Shown here: positions 43,317 through 53,147 of the stretch, one piece after another
Numbering within the stretch: the first letter of the stretch is position 1
How the letters are laid out: every line of letters starts with the position of its first letter
DNA from: Chryseobacterium daecheongense
GTDB taxonomy: Bacteria; Bacteroidota; Bacteroidia; Flavobacteriales; Weeksellaceae
Length of the DNA: 64,000 bases
Assembly: GCA_027920525.1 (NCBI GenBank)
Contig: CP115858.1
Location: 1,178,001-1,242,000, forward strand
Direction: 5' to 3'
Position numbers and translations under genes: made by a program
Notes under the pieces: model-generated
Database searches by the model: none
What the model saw: the letters and a program-made list of their open reading frames with translations, nothing else
Told to the model about the DNA's origin: nothing

Positions 43317-45440
43317 ATGAATACAACCAGCTATATACAACAAACGCTTAATATACCTGAAAAAAGCATTACGAATACCTTACAATTATTGTCAGAAGAC
43401 TGTACCATTCCTTTCATCTCACGATATCGAAAAGATACGACCGGAAATCTGGATGAATTGCAGATTGAACAAATTTCAAAACTCAGCAAGCAGTTTGATG
43501 AAATCATTAAAAGAAAGGAATCGATCCTCAAATCCATTGAGGAGCAAAATTCTTTAACGTCTGAACTTCAGCAAAGAATCCAGGATAGTTTCGACATACA
43601 GGAACTTGAAGATCTTTATCTTCCGTATAAAAAACGGAAAAAAACGAAAGCCGATGCTGCGAAGGAAAAGGGACTTGAACCTCTGGCTAAAATCATTATG
43701 AGCCAGAAATCCCATGATCTGGATTCTGTAGTTTCCCGGTATATGAACGATTTAGTTTCTTCTCCGGAGGAAGCTTTGCAGGGAGCACGGGATATCATGG
43801 CTGAATGGATCAATGAAAATATGTATGTCCGCAAAAATCTCCGTCGTTTATTTCAACGCAAAGCAGTTATATCTTCTAAAGTTGTTAAAGCCAAAAAAGA
43901 AGAGGAAGGTGCACAAAAATTTTCTCAGTATTTTGAATGGGAAGAAAGCCTTGGCAGAACACCCTCCCATCGACTTTTGGCTATGCTACGAGCAGAATCT
44001 GAAGGTTTTGTAAAAGTAAATATAGGAATTGATAAAGAAGAGGCAATCGATTTTATTGAAAATGCCATCATTAAATCTAAAAATGAAAGTAGTGAACAAA
44101 TTGCTCTGGCGATAAAAGACAGCTATAAAAGGTTACTGGAACCCGCCATTTCCAATGAAACACTACAGGAAGCAAAAGAAAAGGCAGATAAAAAAGCGAT
44201 CGAGATTTTTTCTGAAAATTTAACCCAGCTATTATTAGCTCCTCCTTTAGGAGAAAAAAGAATATTAGCAATAGACCCTGGATACAAAAGCGGGTGTAAA
44301 GTGGTATGCCTTGATGAAAAAGGAGACCTTCTGCACAACGAAACCATTTATCCGCATGCACCTCAGAATGAATCGGGAATGGCAATGAAAAAGATACGCT
44401 CGATGGTTAACGCCTATAATATTGAAGCTATTTCAATAGGAAACGGAACAGCAAGCCGTGAAACAGAGTTCTTTATTAAAAAAATTGCATTTGACAAACC
44501 GTTGCAGGTTTTTGTTGTTTCAGAAGCCGGAGCATCTGTTTATTCTGCAAGTAAGATTGCCAGAGAAGAGTTCCCCAGCTATGATGTGACAGTACGTGGT
44601 GCTGTTTCCATTGGCAGAAGGCTTGCAGACCCATTAGCTGAACTCGTTAAAATTGATGCTAAGTCCATTGGTGTTGGACAATATCAGCATGATGTAGACC
44701 AGACTCAATTGAAAAACGAACTGGATTCTACGGTTATGAAATGTGTAAACTCCGTAGGGATCAATCTGAACACAGCCAGCAAATCACTTTTAAGCTATGT
44801 TTCCGGAATTGGTGAGAAAATGGCAGAAAATATTGTCAATTACCGCGCGGAAAACGGAGCTTTTGAAGACAGGAAACAATTGAAAAAAGTACCCAGATTA
44901 GGAGAAAAAGCTTTTCAGCAGGCAGCGGCATTTATAAGAATAAGCAACGGAAAAAATGCATTGGATAATTCAGCGGTGCATCCGGAAGCATACGGTATCG
45001 TTGAAAAAATGGCCAAAGACCTGGGAATAAAGCTGAGTGAACTTATATCTAACAAAGAGAAAATTGCATTAATCCAGCCGGAAAAATATATTAGCGAAGA
45101 AATTGGTATCCTTGGGATCCGGGACATTTTAAAAGAGCTTGAAAAACCGGGATTGGATCCCAGAAAGGCAGCTAAAATTTTTGAATTTGACCCCAATGTG
45201 AAAAGTGTAAAAGACCTGAAAATAGGAATGGTCATTCCTGGAATCGTTAATAATATTACAGCCTTTGGATGTTTTGTTGACCTGGGGATTAAGGAAAGTG
45301 GATTAGTCCATATTTCTCAGCTCAAGGACGGTTTTGTTTCAGATGTGACTGAGGTAGTGAAGCTGCATCAGCATGTTCAGGTAAAAGTAACAGAGGTAGA
45401 CGAGGTAAGAAAGAGAATTCAGCTGAGCATGATCTTATAA
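43317..45440 (+). CDS. tex: Tex family transcription accessory / RNA-binding protein
   Basis: A 707-residue cytoplasmic protein. The N-terminal helical part (residues 1-320) is followed by a YqgF-type RNase H-like domain (ILAIDPGYKSGCKVVCLD, ISIGNGTASRETEFF), a helix-hairpin-helix pair (NLNTASKSLLSYVSGIGEKM, LKKVPRLGEKAFQQAAAF in parts) and a C-terminal S1 domain (GMVIPGIVNNITAFGCFVDL, HISQL, VKVTEVDEVRKRIQLSM). Tex binds nucleic acid and affects transcription. The full family layout is present. The RDD protein gene follows after 10 bp, probably in the same operon. Confidence 0.95.
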   Translation: MNTTSYIQQTLNIPEKSITNTLQLLSEDCTIPFISRYRKDTTGNLDELQIEQISKLSKQFDEIIKRKESILKSIEEQNSLTSELQQRIQDSFDIQELEDLYLPYKKRKKTKADAAKEKGLEPLAKIIMSQKSHDLDSVVSRYMNDLVSSPEEALQGARDIMAEWINENMYVRKNLRRLFQRKAVISSKVVKAKKEEEGAQKFSQYFEWEESLGRTPSHRLLAMLRAESEGFVKVNIGIDKEEAIDFIENAIIKSKNESSEQIALAIKDSYKRLLEPAISNETLQEAKEKADKKAIEIFSENLTQLLLAPPLGEKRILAIDPGYKSGCKVVCLDEKGDLLHNETIYPHAPQNESGMAMKKIRSMVNAYNIEAISIGNGTASRETEFFIKKIAFDKPLQVFVVSEAGASVYSASKIAREEFPSYDVTVRGAVSIGRRLADPLAELVKIDAKSIGVGQYQHDVDQTQLKNELDSTVMKCVNSVGINLNTASKSLLSYVSGIGEKMAENIVNYRAENGAFEDRKQLKKVPRLGEKAFQQAAAFIRISNGKNALDNSAVHPEAYGIVEKMAKDLGIKLSELISNKEKIALIQPEKYISEEIGILGIRDILKELEKPGLDPRKAAKIFEFDPNVKSVKDLKIGMVIPGIVNNITAFGCFVDLGIKESGLVHISQLKDGFVSDVTEVVKLHQHVQVKVTEVDEVRKRIQLSMIL

Positions 45441-45450
45441 AGGATTTAAT

Positions 45451-46020
45451 TTGAAAATCTCGGAAATTAAAGAAAGAAAAGTTATTCACCGGCCGACTCG
45501 TTATTTTGACGAGTCCGGCCAAAGAATTTATCATGCGTACGAGTATCATTTACCTTATAATCCAGGTTATAAAGGAAACGAGACCGAAAGACTTTTTGCC
45601 AAGTGGATAGATATGCTTCCTTTTGGTTTAATTTTCTACTTTCTCCTTCATAAAGTAATTGTTATCAGCATTCTGCTTTCCATACCCTGTGTTATCATTG
45701 CAGGAACCATAACGGAATGGTCTTGGGGAACAACTTTAGGCAAGAAAATATTTAAAATTAAAGTCCTGGATGATTACGGAAACTATCCCGGATTTTTAAA
45801 ATCATTCCAAAGAAATCTTTTATGCCTTGCTAACTTTTCCCCTGTCTTCTCTGAATACACGACCAGAACAATTGCCATGGGAAGACGAACCGGAACGCGG
45901 GTGAATTTCAGCATGCATATGAACAACACGATCTGTAAGACCTATATTGTAAAAGAAAACAAAATTCCGGAAATCAGGGATCTCCTGAAATATCAGGGTG
46001 ATCAGAACATTTTATTGTAA
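45451..46020 (+). CDS. RDD family membrane protein
   Basis: A 189-residue protein from a TTG start at 45451; no ATG occurs before the first membrane helix. The RDD pattern is seen: the first helix region begins RLFAKWIDMLPFGLIFYFLL, then TITEWSWGTTLGKKIFKIKVLDDYG and RNLLC. There are two or three membrane helices. Function unknown; some RDD proteins are Na+/H+ antiporters or help membrane repair. It is 10 bp from tex. TTG as start is a sequence-based inference with no SD support. Confidence 0.8.
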   Translation: MKISEIKERKVIHRPTRYFDESGQRIYHAYEYHLPYNPGYKGNETERLFAKWIDMLPFGLIFYFLLHKVIVISILLSIPCVIIAGTITEWSWGTTLGKKIFKIKVLDDYGNYPGFLKSFQRNLLCLANFSPVFSEYTTRTIAMGRRTGTRVNFSMHMNNTICKTYIVKENKIPEIRDLLKYQGDQNILL

Positions 46021-46036
46021 AAGCTTTTTTTAAATA

Positions 46037-46066
46037 AAAAACCGCCCTAGTGTTGTGGCGGTTTCA
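46037..46066. terminator. Bidirectional intrinsic terminator
   Basis: The stem AAACCGCC / GGCGGTTT lies between the RDD gene (plus) and the M28 peptidase gene (minus, ends 46075). Confidence 0.82.
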
Positions 46067-46074
46067 TTTATTGT

Positions 46075-47646
46075 TTATTTATAATCCTTTGAATCTCTTC
46101 TCGGCTGCTTTGCTTCAGGCCATTTTACAACCTCCCCTTTTTCATCTTGCGGCATTACCCTTCTCTCTCTGCTGGTAAACTCAGGATCTTCAGATGCCAT
46201 ATAAGCTAAGGTAGCTGTTAAAATCACATTATTTTTAAGCTCATCAAAAACGATCTTATCATAAGTATCTTTCGTTGTATGCCAGGTATATCCAAAATAT
46301 CCCCAGTTCAATGAACTTAATGAGAATCCCGGTACACCTGCTGCTACAAAAGATGCATGATCAGATCCACCTCCTCCCGGCATTCCCGGAAAATCGGTTT
46401 TAATATTATCACGTACATTTTTAGGAACTGCATTCAGCCATTTCCCGATATAATCATATGACTTCAGAAATCCCTGTCCTCCGATATTTACTACTCGGCC
46501 AGTTCCATTATCCTGGTTGAAAACAGCCTGAGTTCCTTTCATAATTTCCGGATTATCAGCAACAAATCCTCTCGATCCGTTCAATCCCTGCTCCTCGCTT
46601 CCCCAAAGTCCGATTACAATCGTCCTTTTATTATTAGGGTAGTATTTTTTAAGAATCCTAATGGTCTCAAGCATGGTAAGTGTGCCGGTTCCATTATCCG
46701 TAGCACCCTGCGCTCCGTCCCATGAATCCAGGTGTGCAGAAAGAATAACATATTCATTGGGTTTTTCCTTTCCTTTGATCATTCCTATCGTGTTGAAGCT
46801 TTTAGCTTCAGGAAGTATTTTTGACTGGGCCTCAAGCTTTATTTTGGGTTTAGCCCCCTTTTCTGCCATTCTGTACAACATGCCATAATCTTCCACATCA
46901 ATATCAATCATGGGAATTTTAGATGTTTTCGCTCCGAATATTCTGTTTGCTCCCATAATTCCTGTCCAATTGGAAATGGCAATCCCTGCTGCTCCCGCTT
47001 TTTCCAGAGCTTCCGGAAGTGTATTATTGTCATATCCTATATTCTTTACATAATCACGGAAATCTTTGGAAGCTTGTTCTTTTTCCGCCTTTAGCTTTTC
47101 ATATAATTCCGGAGTAGCGAATTCTTTGATCTGATCATCAGAACGTCCGATTTTCTGATACTGCGCAATCAATACCATTTTACCTTTTACAGAAGGCAAC
47201 CACTGATCAAATTCGGCCTTGGAAGATACCTTTGGAAGTACTATAACCTCAGCTTCAATTGCCTTCTTAGTTGCAGGGCTCCATGCAAGTTGTGTGGCAG
47301 ATAATGATTTCACACGGGGATATACCATATCTACATGGGTAATTCCTCTCTGCCACCCTTTCCAGGTTCCAAATTGCTGGAGGTTTGCATCTACTCCCCA
47401 TGAGCGAAGTGTTTTAGCTGTCCATTCATTGGCGGCAAGCATTTCCGGAGTTCCTACCAAACGGGGTCCGATACCATCAAGCAGCTCATAGGCCATATTT
47501 TCGAGTTGAGAATTATTATTGGCCTCATTCACAAAACTTTCCACAATAGGATTAAGCTTTTCCTGAGATTTTGCGGGAGCCTGTGCCCAAGAAAACTGCG
47601 TTGCCAGAACAACTGCCGGCATTGCAAAAAACGTATTTATCTTCAT
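46075..47646 (-). CDS. M28 family metallopeptidase, carboxypeptidase Q-like
   Basis: A 523-residue exported enzyme with a signal peptide (MKINTFFAMPAVVLATQFSWAQ). The region includes a PA-domain insert at about 130-250. The zinc ligands of M28 are visible: His in LSAHLDSWDG, the bridging Asp in GATDNGTG, Glu-Glu in WGSEEQGLNG, Asp in FNQDNGTG and His in GSDHASF. It should cleave unsubstituted dipeptides or N-terminal residues in the periplasm. The length is typical. No T9SS sorting tail is seen, so it probably stays periplasmic. Monocistronic. Confidence 0.9.
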   Translation of the reverse strand: MKINTFFAMPAVVLATQFSWAQAPAKSQEKLNPIVESFVNEANNNSQLENMAYELLDGIGPRLVGTPEMLAANEWTAKTLRSWGVDANLQQFGTWKGWQRGITHVDMVYPRVKSLSATQLAWSPATKKAIEAEVIVLPKVSSKAEFDQWLPSVKGKMVLIAQYQKIGRSDDQIKEFATPELYEKLKAEKEQASKDFRDYVKNIGYDNNTLPEALEKAGAAGIAISNWTGIMGANRIFGAKTSKIPMIDIDVEDYGMLYRMAEKGAKPKIKLEAQSKILPEAKSFNTIGMIKGKEKPNEYVILSAHLDSWDGAQGATDNGTGTLTMLETIRILKKYYPNNKRTIVIGLWGSEEQGLNGSRGFVADNPEIMKGTQAVFNQDNGTGRVVNIGGQGFLKSYDYIGKWLNAVPKNVRDNIKTDFPGMPGGGGSDHASFVAAGVPGFSLSSLNWGYFGYTWHTTKDTYDKIVFDELKNNVILTATLAYMASEDPEFTSRERRVMPQDEKGEVVKWPEAKQPRRDSKDYK

Positions 47647-47812
47647 AGCATTATTGATTGGAATAAAGATATAGATTTCAGCGAAAATTGAAAAGAAAAG
47701 GAGAACTAAATAAAGGAAGAAAAGCCTTTATAGGAAAATAATTAAGAAATTAAATGGATAACAATTAAAAAAACAGCTTAAAACAACAGTTAAATTTTTT
47801 TTTCAAAATTTG

Positions 47813-48961
47813 TTACTTTTCATTAATAAAAGCCTGCTCCTCAGCAGAAAGTATGATAGCATCTTCTTTCTCCTCTTTTACCGGAACATTTTCCCAGATG
47901 TTTTTACTGAAGTCTACTCTGTACGAAAGTCCCTCCTTATTTGACTTTTCAAAAGTATTGTAAATAATTTCTCTGCTGAATTTTCTTTCATGCTTCTTTC
48001 CCTGGTAAAAAGCAGAGTATTTTTCACCTTTAAGTCTTACCAAGGCGGGCAGATACATTCCGTCTCTTTTATAAAAATCAAAAGTAAGTGAAGCATCCCC
48101 TAATTGGTAATCATACTCTATTCCTCCTGCCATTTTTCTTCTGATTGGCGGATAATTTGTCTGTAGATAATTGACTTCAAAATAAGTAATCACTTTATCA
48201 GTCTTGTTATACTTAAGCTCTCCTATGAGCTCAATACCCGTACCGGATTTAACCTTAAAAGTCATCAGCTGCTCATCCCCTTCTTCAGAGATTATTTTCC
48301 CTGAATATTTTGAGTTAATACTGTTAATATGATTAAGTGTACGGTTCAGTTCGAAGCTAAGAAAGTAATTTCCCATATACTCATGAGAAAATTCATTACT
48401 CCCCGGCGAAAAAATACTGTCTGACTTTAAATTTTTCAGGTATTTTACATTATTCAGCTGCATCTGGAGAATCTTGTCATAATTTTTACGAATTCCGTCA
48501 TTATAATTGTAATGGTTACTTTTGCTCCATAATTTAGCTTCCGTAATAACTAAAAAGCAAAGTTCATCATTATCTGATCTTTTTTCTTTGAATACCACAT
48601 TATACAAGGAAGGCTCATTATAATATCTTTTTTCATAATTCTTTCTTATATCATTAAAAAGTTTTTTTATATCTATACTTACCATTTTTACCTCTTCAAT
48701 ATTTTTGAATGAAGGTTTCAATTTGATAAAAGAATTAAAACCGGGTACTTTTCTTTTCTGATATCCGAAAGCTGATACTTCAAAGTTTCCTGCGTTCTGC
48801 CCAAGTGGAGCATAGCCGTCTTCATTGGTGTAAACAACCTGATTATTAAGAACAATCCTCGCATGAAATATGGCTTTCCCGTTTTCTGAATCTATGACTT
48901 TTACTTTTTGCGCGGAAAAAAGACCAAAAAAAAGAATCAAATATAAATAAGAATGCTTCAT
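47813..48961 (-). CDS. Secreted protein with carboxypeptidase-D-like regulatory domain, unknown function
   Basis: A 382-residue exported protein (signal peptide YLYLILFFGLFSA). Residues about 20-70 resemble a CarboxypepD_reg-like beta-sandwich (VKVIDSENGKAIFHARIVLN, NEDGYAPLG). The rest is a beta-rich domain of the DUF-type often placed after it in Bacteroidota (KRSDNDELCFLVITEAKLW, YFEVNYLQTNYPPIRRKMAG, TFDFYKRDGMYLPALVRLKG in parts). I cannot give a function. It may be an outer-membrane or periplasmic accessory protein. It stands alone. Confidence 0.7.
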   Translation of the reverse strand: MKHSYLYLILFFGLFSAQKVKVIDSENGKAIFHARIVLNNQVVYTNEDGYAPLGQNAGNFEVSAFGYQKRKVPGFNSFIKLKPSFKNIEEVKMVSIDIKKLFNDIRKNYEKRYYNEPSLYNVVFKEKRSDNDELCFLVITEAKLWSKSNHYNYNDGIRKNYDKILQMQLNNVKYLKNLKSDSIFSPGSNEFSHEYMGNYFLSFELNRTLNHINSINSKYSGKIISEEGDEQLMTFKVKSGTGIELIGELKYNKTDKVITYFEVNYLQTNYPPIRRKMAGGIEYDYQLGDASLTFDFYKRDGMYLPALVRLKGEKYSAFYQGKKHERKFSREIIYNTFEKSNKEGLSYRVDFSKNIWENVPVKEEKEDAIILSAEEQAFINEK

Positions 48962-49125
48962 ATGATGGGTGATTAATGTAAAACAACTAACTACACAAAT
49001 ATACCCACAAAGGGAAATAAGACAATACCTTGGTAAAATTTAGTGTTATTTAGCTTCTATTTTCAAAATTCGCTAAAACAAAGAGATTGAATATCTGAAA
49101 GCATCCATAGAAAAATCCCGGCACA

Positions 49126-49154
49126 AAAAAAGCCAGCTTAAAAAGCTGGCTTTT
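49126..49154 (-). terminator. Intrinsic terminator of the histone H1-like gene
   Basis: The stem AAAAGCCAGCTT / AAGCTGGCTTTT with a 3-nt loop is followed by a T-run on the minus strand. Confidence 0.9.
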
Positions 49155-49161
49155 AGGAAAT

Positions 49162-49338
49162 TTATTTTTTTGATTCCTCAACAGAAACTTTTCTGAAATC
49201 TTTGAACAATTTGCTAAGTTCTAAAGCTGATTTACGAGCTCTTGTTCCAGCTGCTTTGTTTCCTTTTTCAGCTTGTTGGTTTGCTTCAGTTGCGAATGCT
49301 TCAAATTCCGCGTTGATTTTTTCAATTAGTTCTTTCAT
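49162..49338 (-). CDS. Histone H1-like (Hc1-type) DNA-binding protein
   Basis: A 58-residue basic/acidic helical protein beginning MKELIEKINAEFEAFATEAN and ending with KKVSVEESKK-like residues (FRKVSVEESKK). The middle is Lys/Arg/Ala-rich (KGNKAAGTRARKSALELSKL). This matches the short histone H1-like Hc1 proteins conserved in Bacteroidota, which associate with the nucleoid. It is too small for many gene finders. The TATATTTG promoter box is at 49359-49366 and a strong terminator follows. Confidence 0.85.
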   Translation of the reverse strand: MKELIEKINAEFEAFATEANQQAEKGNKAAGTRARKSALELSKLFKDFRKVSVEESKK

Positions 49339-49699
49339 TTATTTTAAAATTTAGGGTGCAAATATAGGTTTTATGGTGATTCCAGCCTAACTGTGATGAA
49401 AAAAGTTTACAAAAATTTGAAAAAAAATAATCCTTTATAATACCCAATATAAATTCAAATTTTAGAAGGCGGGTGAAATTTTTAATTTAAAGCTAAATTT
49501 TTTCCAATATCCTTTTTAAATTAAGGGTTTATCACATAAAAAATTCAAGGACCATACAGCATTAATACTGTATAAAAATTGCAAAGCATTTTTCAATAGG
49601 AAAAGAAGCGGAATTTCAATTTTATAATAAGAGTACACAATTCTTTTTATCTGTTTTTATGTACCTTCGTTTTTTATAAATTATCTGCCTGTCCCAACC
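49339..49699. other. 361-bp intergenic region between the histone H1-like gene and the SNF2 gene
   Basis: An AT-rich divergent intergenic region. It holds the promoter of the histone-like gene (TATATTTG, 49359-49366, minus strand) and a TACCTTCG -7-like box about 35 nt before the SNF2 gene start. A small inverted repeat (ATACAG-N8-CTGTAT) lies near 49553-49572. I see no gene in it. Confidence 0.6.
49359..49366 (-). promoter_or_regulatory. -7 promoter box (TATATTTG) of the histone H1-like gene
   Basis: An exact TAnnTTTG match, 20 nt upstream of the ATG at 49338, followed by GCACCC as in the typA and GHL10 promoters. Confidence 0.6.
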
Positions 49700-52600
49700 A
49701 TGGAACTGCCAAAAGAATATATATTACGGAATACCCATATCAGCACGCTTTCAGTTTATGAACTTTTAAAGCATACTTCAACGGCAAAATTTATGGAAGA
49801 AAAAAACTTCCATGATATTGAACCTGTTGCCCTGGAGATTAATTCGGGGGTTTTTACGAAATCTGTTTCGACAATAGGTTTTCCTAATATTTCCGTAAGC
49901 CAGGTAGGTTCTTCAATTGTAACGGCATGCTCTTGTGATCAATACGGAGAAAAACTTTGTGAACATCAGGCAGAGATTATTTATTGTATTCTAGAACAGA
50001 AAAATTACAGAATATTCTACGATGCCAATCTAAGACAAAGGACATTGGTTTCACATGCTAAAAGTTTCGGGTTGGAAAATGAACCTGACCTTGACACTTA
50101 TTTCCAGTTGGAATTACAGAACGGAAAACTCAACATTCAATCCAGGATAAAGGAACTTCTCCAGATAGATGAACCAGGCTTTAAACAAAATCTGCTTCCT
50201 ACGAGGCAATCGGTTTTAAAGGAACTTGCTATACAAGAAACTGAGAGAAAAAGAATATTGGTTATTGGCAAGCACCGGTATTATAATCATCTCAATTTTT
50301 CATTAATGGAAGCTGATACTACCCAAAGCGGTAAGATCAAAAATCCGTTGACCCCTATTCATCCTATGCAACTCGTCTGGAAAGCGGATCAACCTGCTGA
50401 GATCAAATTCTATACGGCAATCGCTTCTTTTCAGAATAAATTTAATGAAGAAGCGGACGCAACGGAAATGGAAGCCCTGAAGTTAATTATCCGGAATCCA
50501 CAGGGACTTGATACTTATTACCACGATCATACTATTTCAGAAGCCATTTCTTCTAAATCCCTGATTCCCGTAAAGCTCAATCTGCTGAAAGCCGAAATTC
50601 TGCTTACAGTGTTTAAAAAAGAGCCTTTTTATGAGATTACGGGAGAATTACTATTTAATGATATTTCTCTTTCTTTCAAAAATGTAATAATCCGCCATGA
50701 TTGTTTCATCTATCATCAGAATACATTGAATCTCATTGACAATCCTGATCTTCTTAGGGTGATCAGATTTTTTAAGTCCAATAATGAGATTCTGCTGATT
50801 CATGCATCAAAGTATGAACACTTTTTACATACTGTTTTATCTCCATTAGAGACTCATGTCCAAATCAATTACAGCTACATTCGTACTGCCAGTCCGGTAC
50901 AGCTTCAGGAAAAGGATTTCCAAATGGAAAAGATCATTTATCTTCACCAGGAAGGCAACTATATCTCCATCACACCCGTAATGAAATACGGATCCGTAGA
51001 GGTGGCAGTATACTCCCGGAAGCAATTATATGATACGGATCAGAATGGAAATCTGTTTAAAATTGAACGCAATTACGAAGCTGAAACAGCACTTACATCC
51101 ATTGTCATGATACAGCATGAGGATTTTCAGGACCAACTGGAGGGACATGAATATTTCTACTTGTACAAAGATAAATTTCTGGATGCCGATTGGTTTTTAA
51201 GAACTTTTGAAGCATGGAGAAATGAAGGGATAACCATCCTTGGATTTAATGAACTCAAAAATAACAAACTGAACCCTCACTCTGCGAAAATCAACATCCA
51301 GGTGACAAGTGGTATCGACTGGTTCAATGCTAAACTAAGTGTGCGTTTCGGAGGTAAAGAAGCTTCTTTGAAACAGGTACACCGGGCCCTTCGTAATAAA
51401 ACAAAGTTTATACAACTGGATGATGGCACCCAGGGAATTTTACCTGATGAATGGATAAAGAAGATCGACAGGTATTTTCAGATTGGTGATATGGACGGAG
51501 AGTTGCTTAAAATTCCAAAAGTTAGCTTTTCGGAGGTTTCGGATTGGTTTGAAAAAGAGGTTTTATCAAAAGAGGTACAGACTGAAATTCATTCTTACTC
51601 CAAGCAATTCTCTGTGCTGAAAAAAGCACCTGAAATTCCCGTTCCTGCAGGATTGAGAACTACCCTACGAGATTATCAGAAAGAAGGCCTCAATTGGCTG
51701 GGGTTACTCGACCATTATAATTTCGGCGGCTGTCTTGCCGATGATATGGGATTAGGAAAAACTATACAGATCCTCGCATTTATTCTATATCGAAAAGAGA
51801 AATATCATTCCGGAACCCACCTGATCATCGTTCCTACTTCCCTGTTGTTCAACTGGCAGGAAGAGATTGAAAAATTTGCTCCTTCTCTTAAGGTATTGAT
51901 GCATTACGGTCCGGACAGGGAAAAATCAACAAGCCTTTTTCAGGATTATGATATCATATTGACAAGTTATGGAATGCTCCTTTCGGACATCCGTTTCCTT
52001 AAAACATTTCATTTTGATTATATTTTCCTTGATGAATCACAAACAATTAAAAATCCCAATTCAGAAAAATATAAATCTGCACGTCTCTTACAAGCCAGAA
52101 ACAGGATTGTTATTACAGGAACGCCTGTTGAAAACAATACCTTTGATCTGTATGGCCAGCTTTCATTCGCCTCACCCGGATTATTGGGGAGCAAACAATA
52201 TTTTAAAGATACGTATGCCATTCCCATCGATAAGTTTGAATACAGCAAACGTACTATTGAACTTCAACAAAAAATAAATCCTTTTATTTTAAGAAGAACA
52301 AAAAAGCAGGTTGCCAAAGAACTTCCCGAAAAAACAGAAATGGTAATCTACTGTGAAATGGATGCAGAGCAACGTAAAATCTATGATCTTTATGAGCGTG
52401 AATTACGCGATTTTATATCCGCTTCCACAGATGATGAAACACTAAAAAACAGCATGCATGTTTTGACAGGTCTTACTAAACTCCGTCAGATATGCAATTC
52501 TCCTGTATTACTGAAAGAAGGCTATTCAGGTGATCATGCTGTAAAGATCCAATTATTAACGGAACAGATTGAAAATAAATCAAAAGAACACAAAATTTTG

Positions 52601-53041
52601 GTATTTTCACAATTTGTAGGAATGCTGGACCTCATCAAAAAAGAACTTGAAAATAAAAATATCCCCTTCGAGTATCTTACAGGACAAACCAGGGACAGAG
52701 GTACCAAAGTTCATAGATTTCAGACCGATGACAATGTGAGGGTATTCCTCATCAGCTTAAAAGCTGGTGGTGTAGGACTCAACCTTACAGAAGCTGATTA
52801 TGTATATCTAGTAGACCCATGGTGGAATCCGGCTGCCGAAAACCAGGCTATTGACAGGAGTTACAGAATAGGGCAGACAAAACATGTAGTGGCCGTCCGT
52901 ATGGTTTGTACCCATACGATTGAAGAAAAAATACTGAACCTGCAGAAAAAGAAAAGTAAACTGGCCCAAGGACTGATAAAAACAGAAGAATCGAAATTAC
53001 AAGGCTTCAGTAAAGCAGATTTGCTGGAAATTTTAGAATAG
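49700..53041 (+). CDS. SNF2-family ATPase with N-terminal SWIM zinc finger
   Basis: A 1113-residue cytoplasmic protein. The SWIM motif CxC-x7-CxH lies at Cys77-Cys79-Cys87-His89. A long middle region (residues about 130-640) has no motif I recognise. The helicase core begins LADDMGLGKTIQ near 679 and has LDESQTIKN (DESQ box), VITGTPVENN, and at the C-terminus LISLKAGGVGLNLTEADYVY and DRSYRIGQTKHV. SNF2 ATPases translocate on double-stranded DNA and remodel protein-DNA complexes. No nuclease, methylase or other defence gene is adjacent, so a housekeeping role (transcription recycling or repair) is more likely than an antiphage system. Confidence 0.9.
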   Translation: MELPKEYILRNTHISTLSVYELLKHTSTAKFMEEKNFHDIEPVALEINSGVFTKSVSTIGFPNISVSQVGSSIVTACSCDQYGEKLCEHQAEIIYCILEQKNYRIFYDANLRQRTLVSHAKSFGLENEPDLDTYFQLELQNGKLNIQSRIKELLQIDEPGFKQNLLPTRQSVLKELAIQETERKRILVIGKHRYYNHLNFSLMEADTTQSGKIKNPLTPIHPMQLVWKADQPAEIKFYTAIASFQNKFNEEADATEMEALKLIIRNPQGLDTYYHDHTISEAISSKSLIPVKLNLLKAEILLTVFKKEPFYEITGELLFNDISLSFKNVIIRHDCFIYHQNTLNLIDNPDLLRVIRFFKSNNEILLIHASKYEHFLHTVLSPLETHVQINYSYIRTASPVQLQEKDFQMEKIIYLHQEGNYISITPVMKYGSVEVAVYSRKQLYDTDQNGNLFKIERNYEAETALTSIVMIQHEDFQDQLEGHEYFYLYKDKFLDADWFLRTFEAWRNEGITILGFNELKNNKLNPHSAKINIQVTSGIDWFNAKLSVRFGGKEASLKQVHRALRNKTKFIQLDDGTQGILPDEWIKKIDRYFQIGDMDGELLKIPKVSFSEVSDWFEKEVLSKEVQTEIHSYSKQFSVLKKAPEIPVPAGLRTTLRDYQKEGLNWLGLLDHYNFGGCLADDMGLGKTIQILAFILYRKEKYHSGTHLIIVPTSLLFNWQEEIEKFAPSLKVLMHYGPDREKSTSLFQDYDIILTSYGMLLSDIRFLKTFHFDYIFLDESQTIKNPNSEKYKSARLLQARNRIVITGTPVENNTFDLYGQLSFASPGLLGSKQYFKDTYAIPIDKFEYSKRTIELQQKINPFILRRTKKQVAKELPEKTEMVIYCEMDAEQRKIYDLYERELRDFISASTDDETLKNSMHVLTGLTKLRQICNSPVLLKEGYSGDHAVKIQLLTEQIENKSKEHKILVFSQFVGMLDLIKKELENKNIPFEYLTGQTRDRGTKVHRFQTDDNVRVFLISLKAGGVGLNLTEADYVYLVDPWWNPAAENQAIDRSYRIGQTKHVVAVRMVCTHTIEEKILNLQKKKSKLAQGLIKTEESKLQGFSKADLLEILE

Positions 53042-53119
53042 TCTGACGGCATTTTCTTCAACCTCCTTTCTAATTTTACACAATACACATTGCTTGCAAT
53101 ATCTGTCGTTAGGTTTTCG

Positions 53120-53127
53120 TATCTTTG
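53120..53127 (+). promoter_or_regulatory. -7 promoter box (TATCTTTG) of the AraC-type gene at 53148
   Basis: An exact TAnnTTTG match 20 nt upstream of the ATG at 53148. It lies downstream of an alternative ATG at 53094, which it argues against. Confidence 0.6.
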
Positions 53128-53147
53128 ATTTTTATAATTTTAAAGTT

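Noticed and set aside
49700-53041. SNF2 helicase as part of an antiphage island
   Set aside because: No nuclease, methyltransferase or other defence gene is adjacent, and flanking genes are ordinary chromosomal regulators and exporters.
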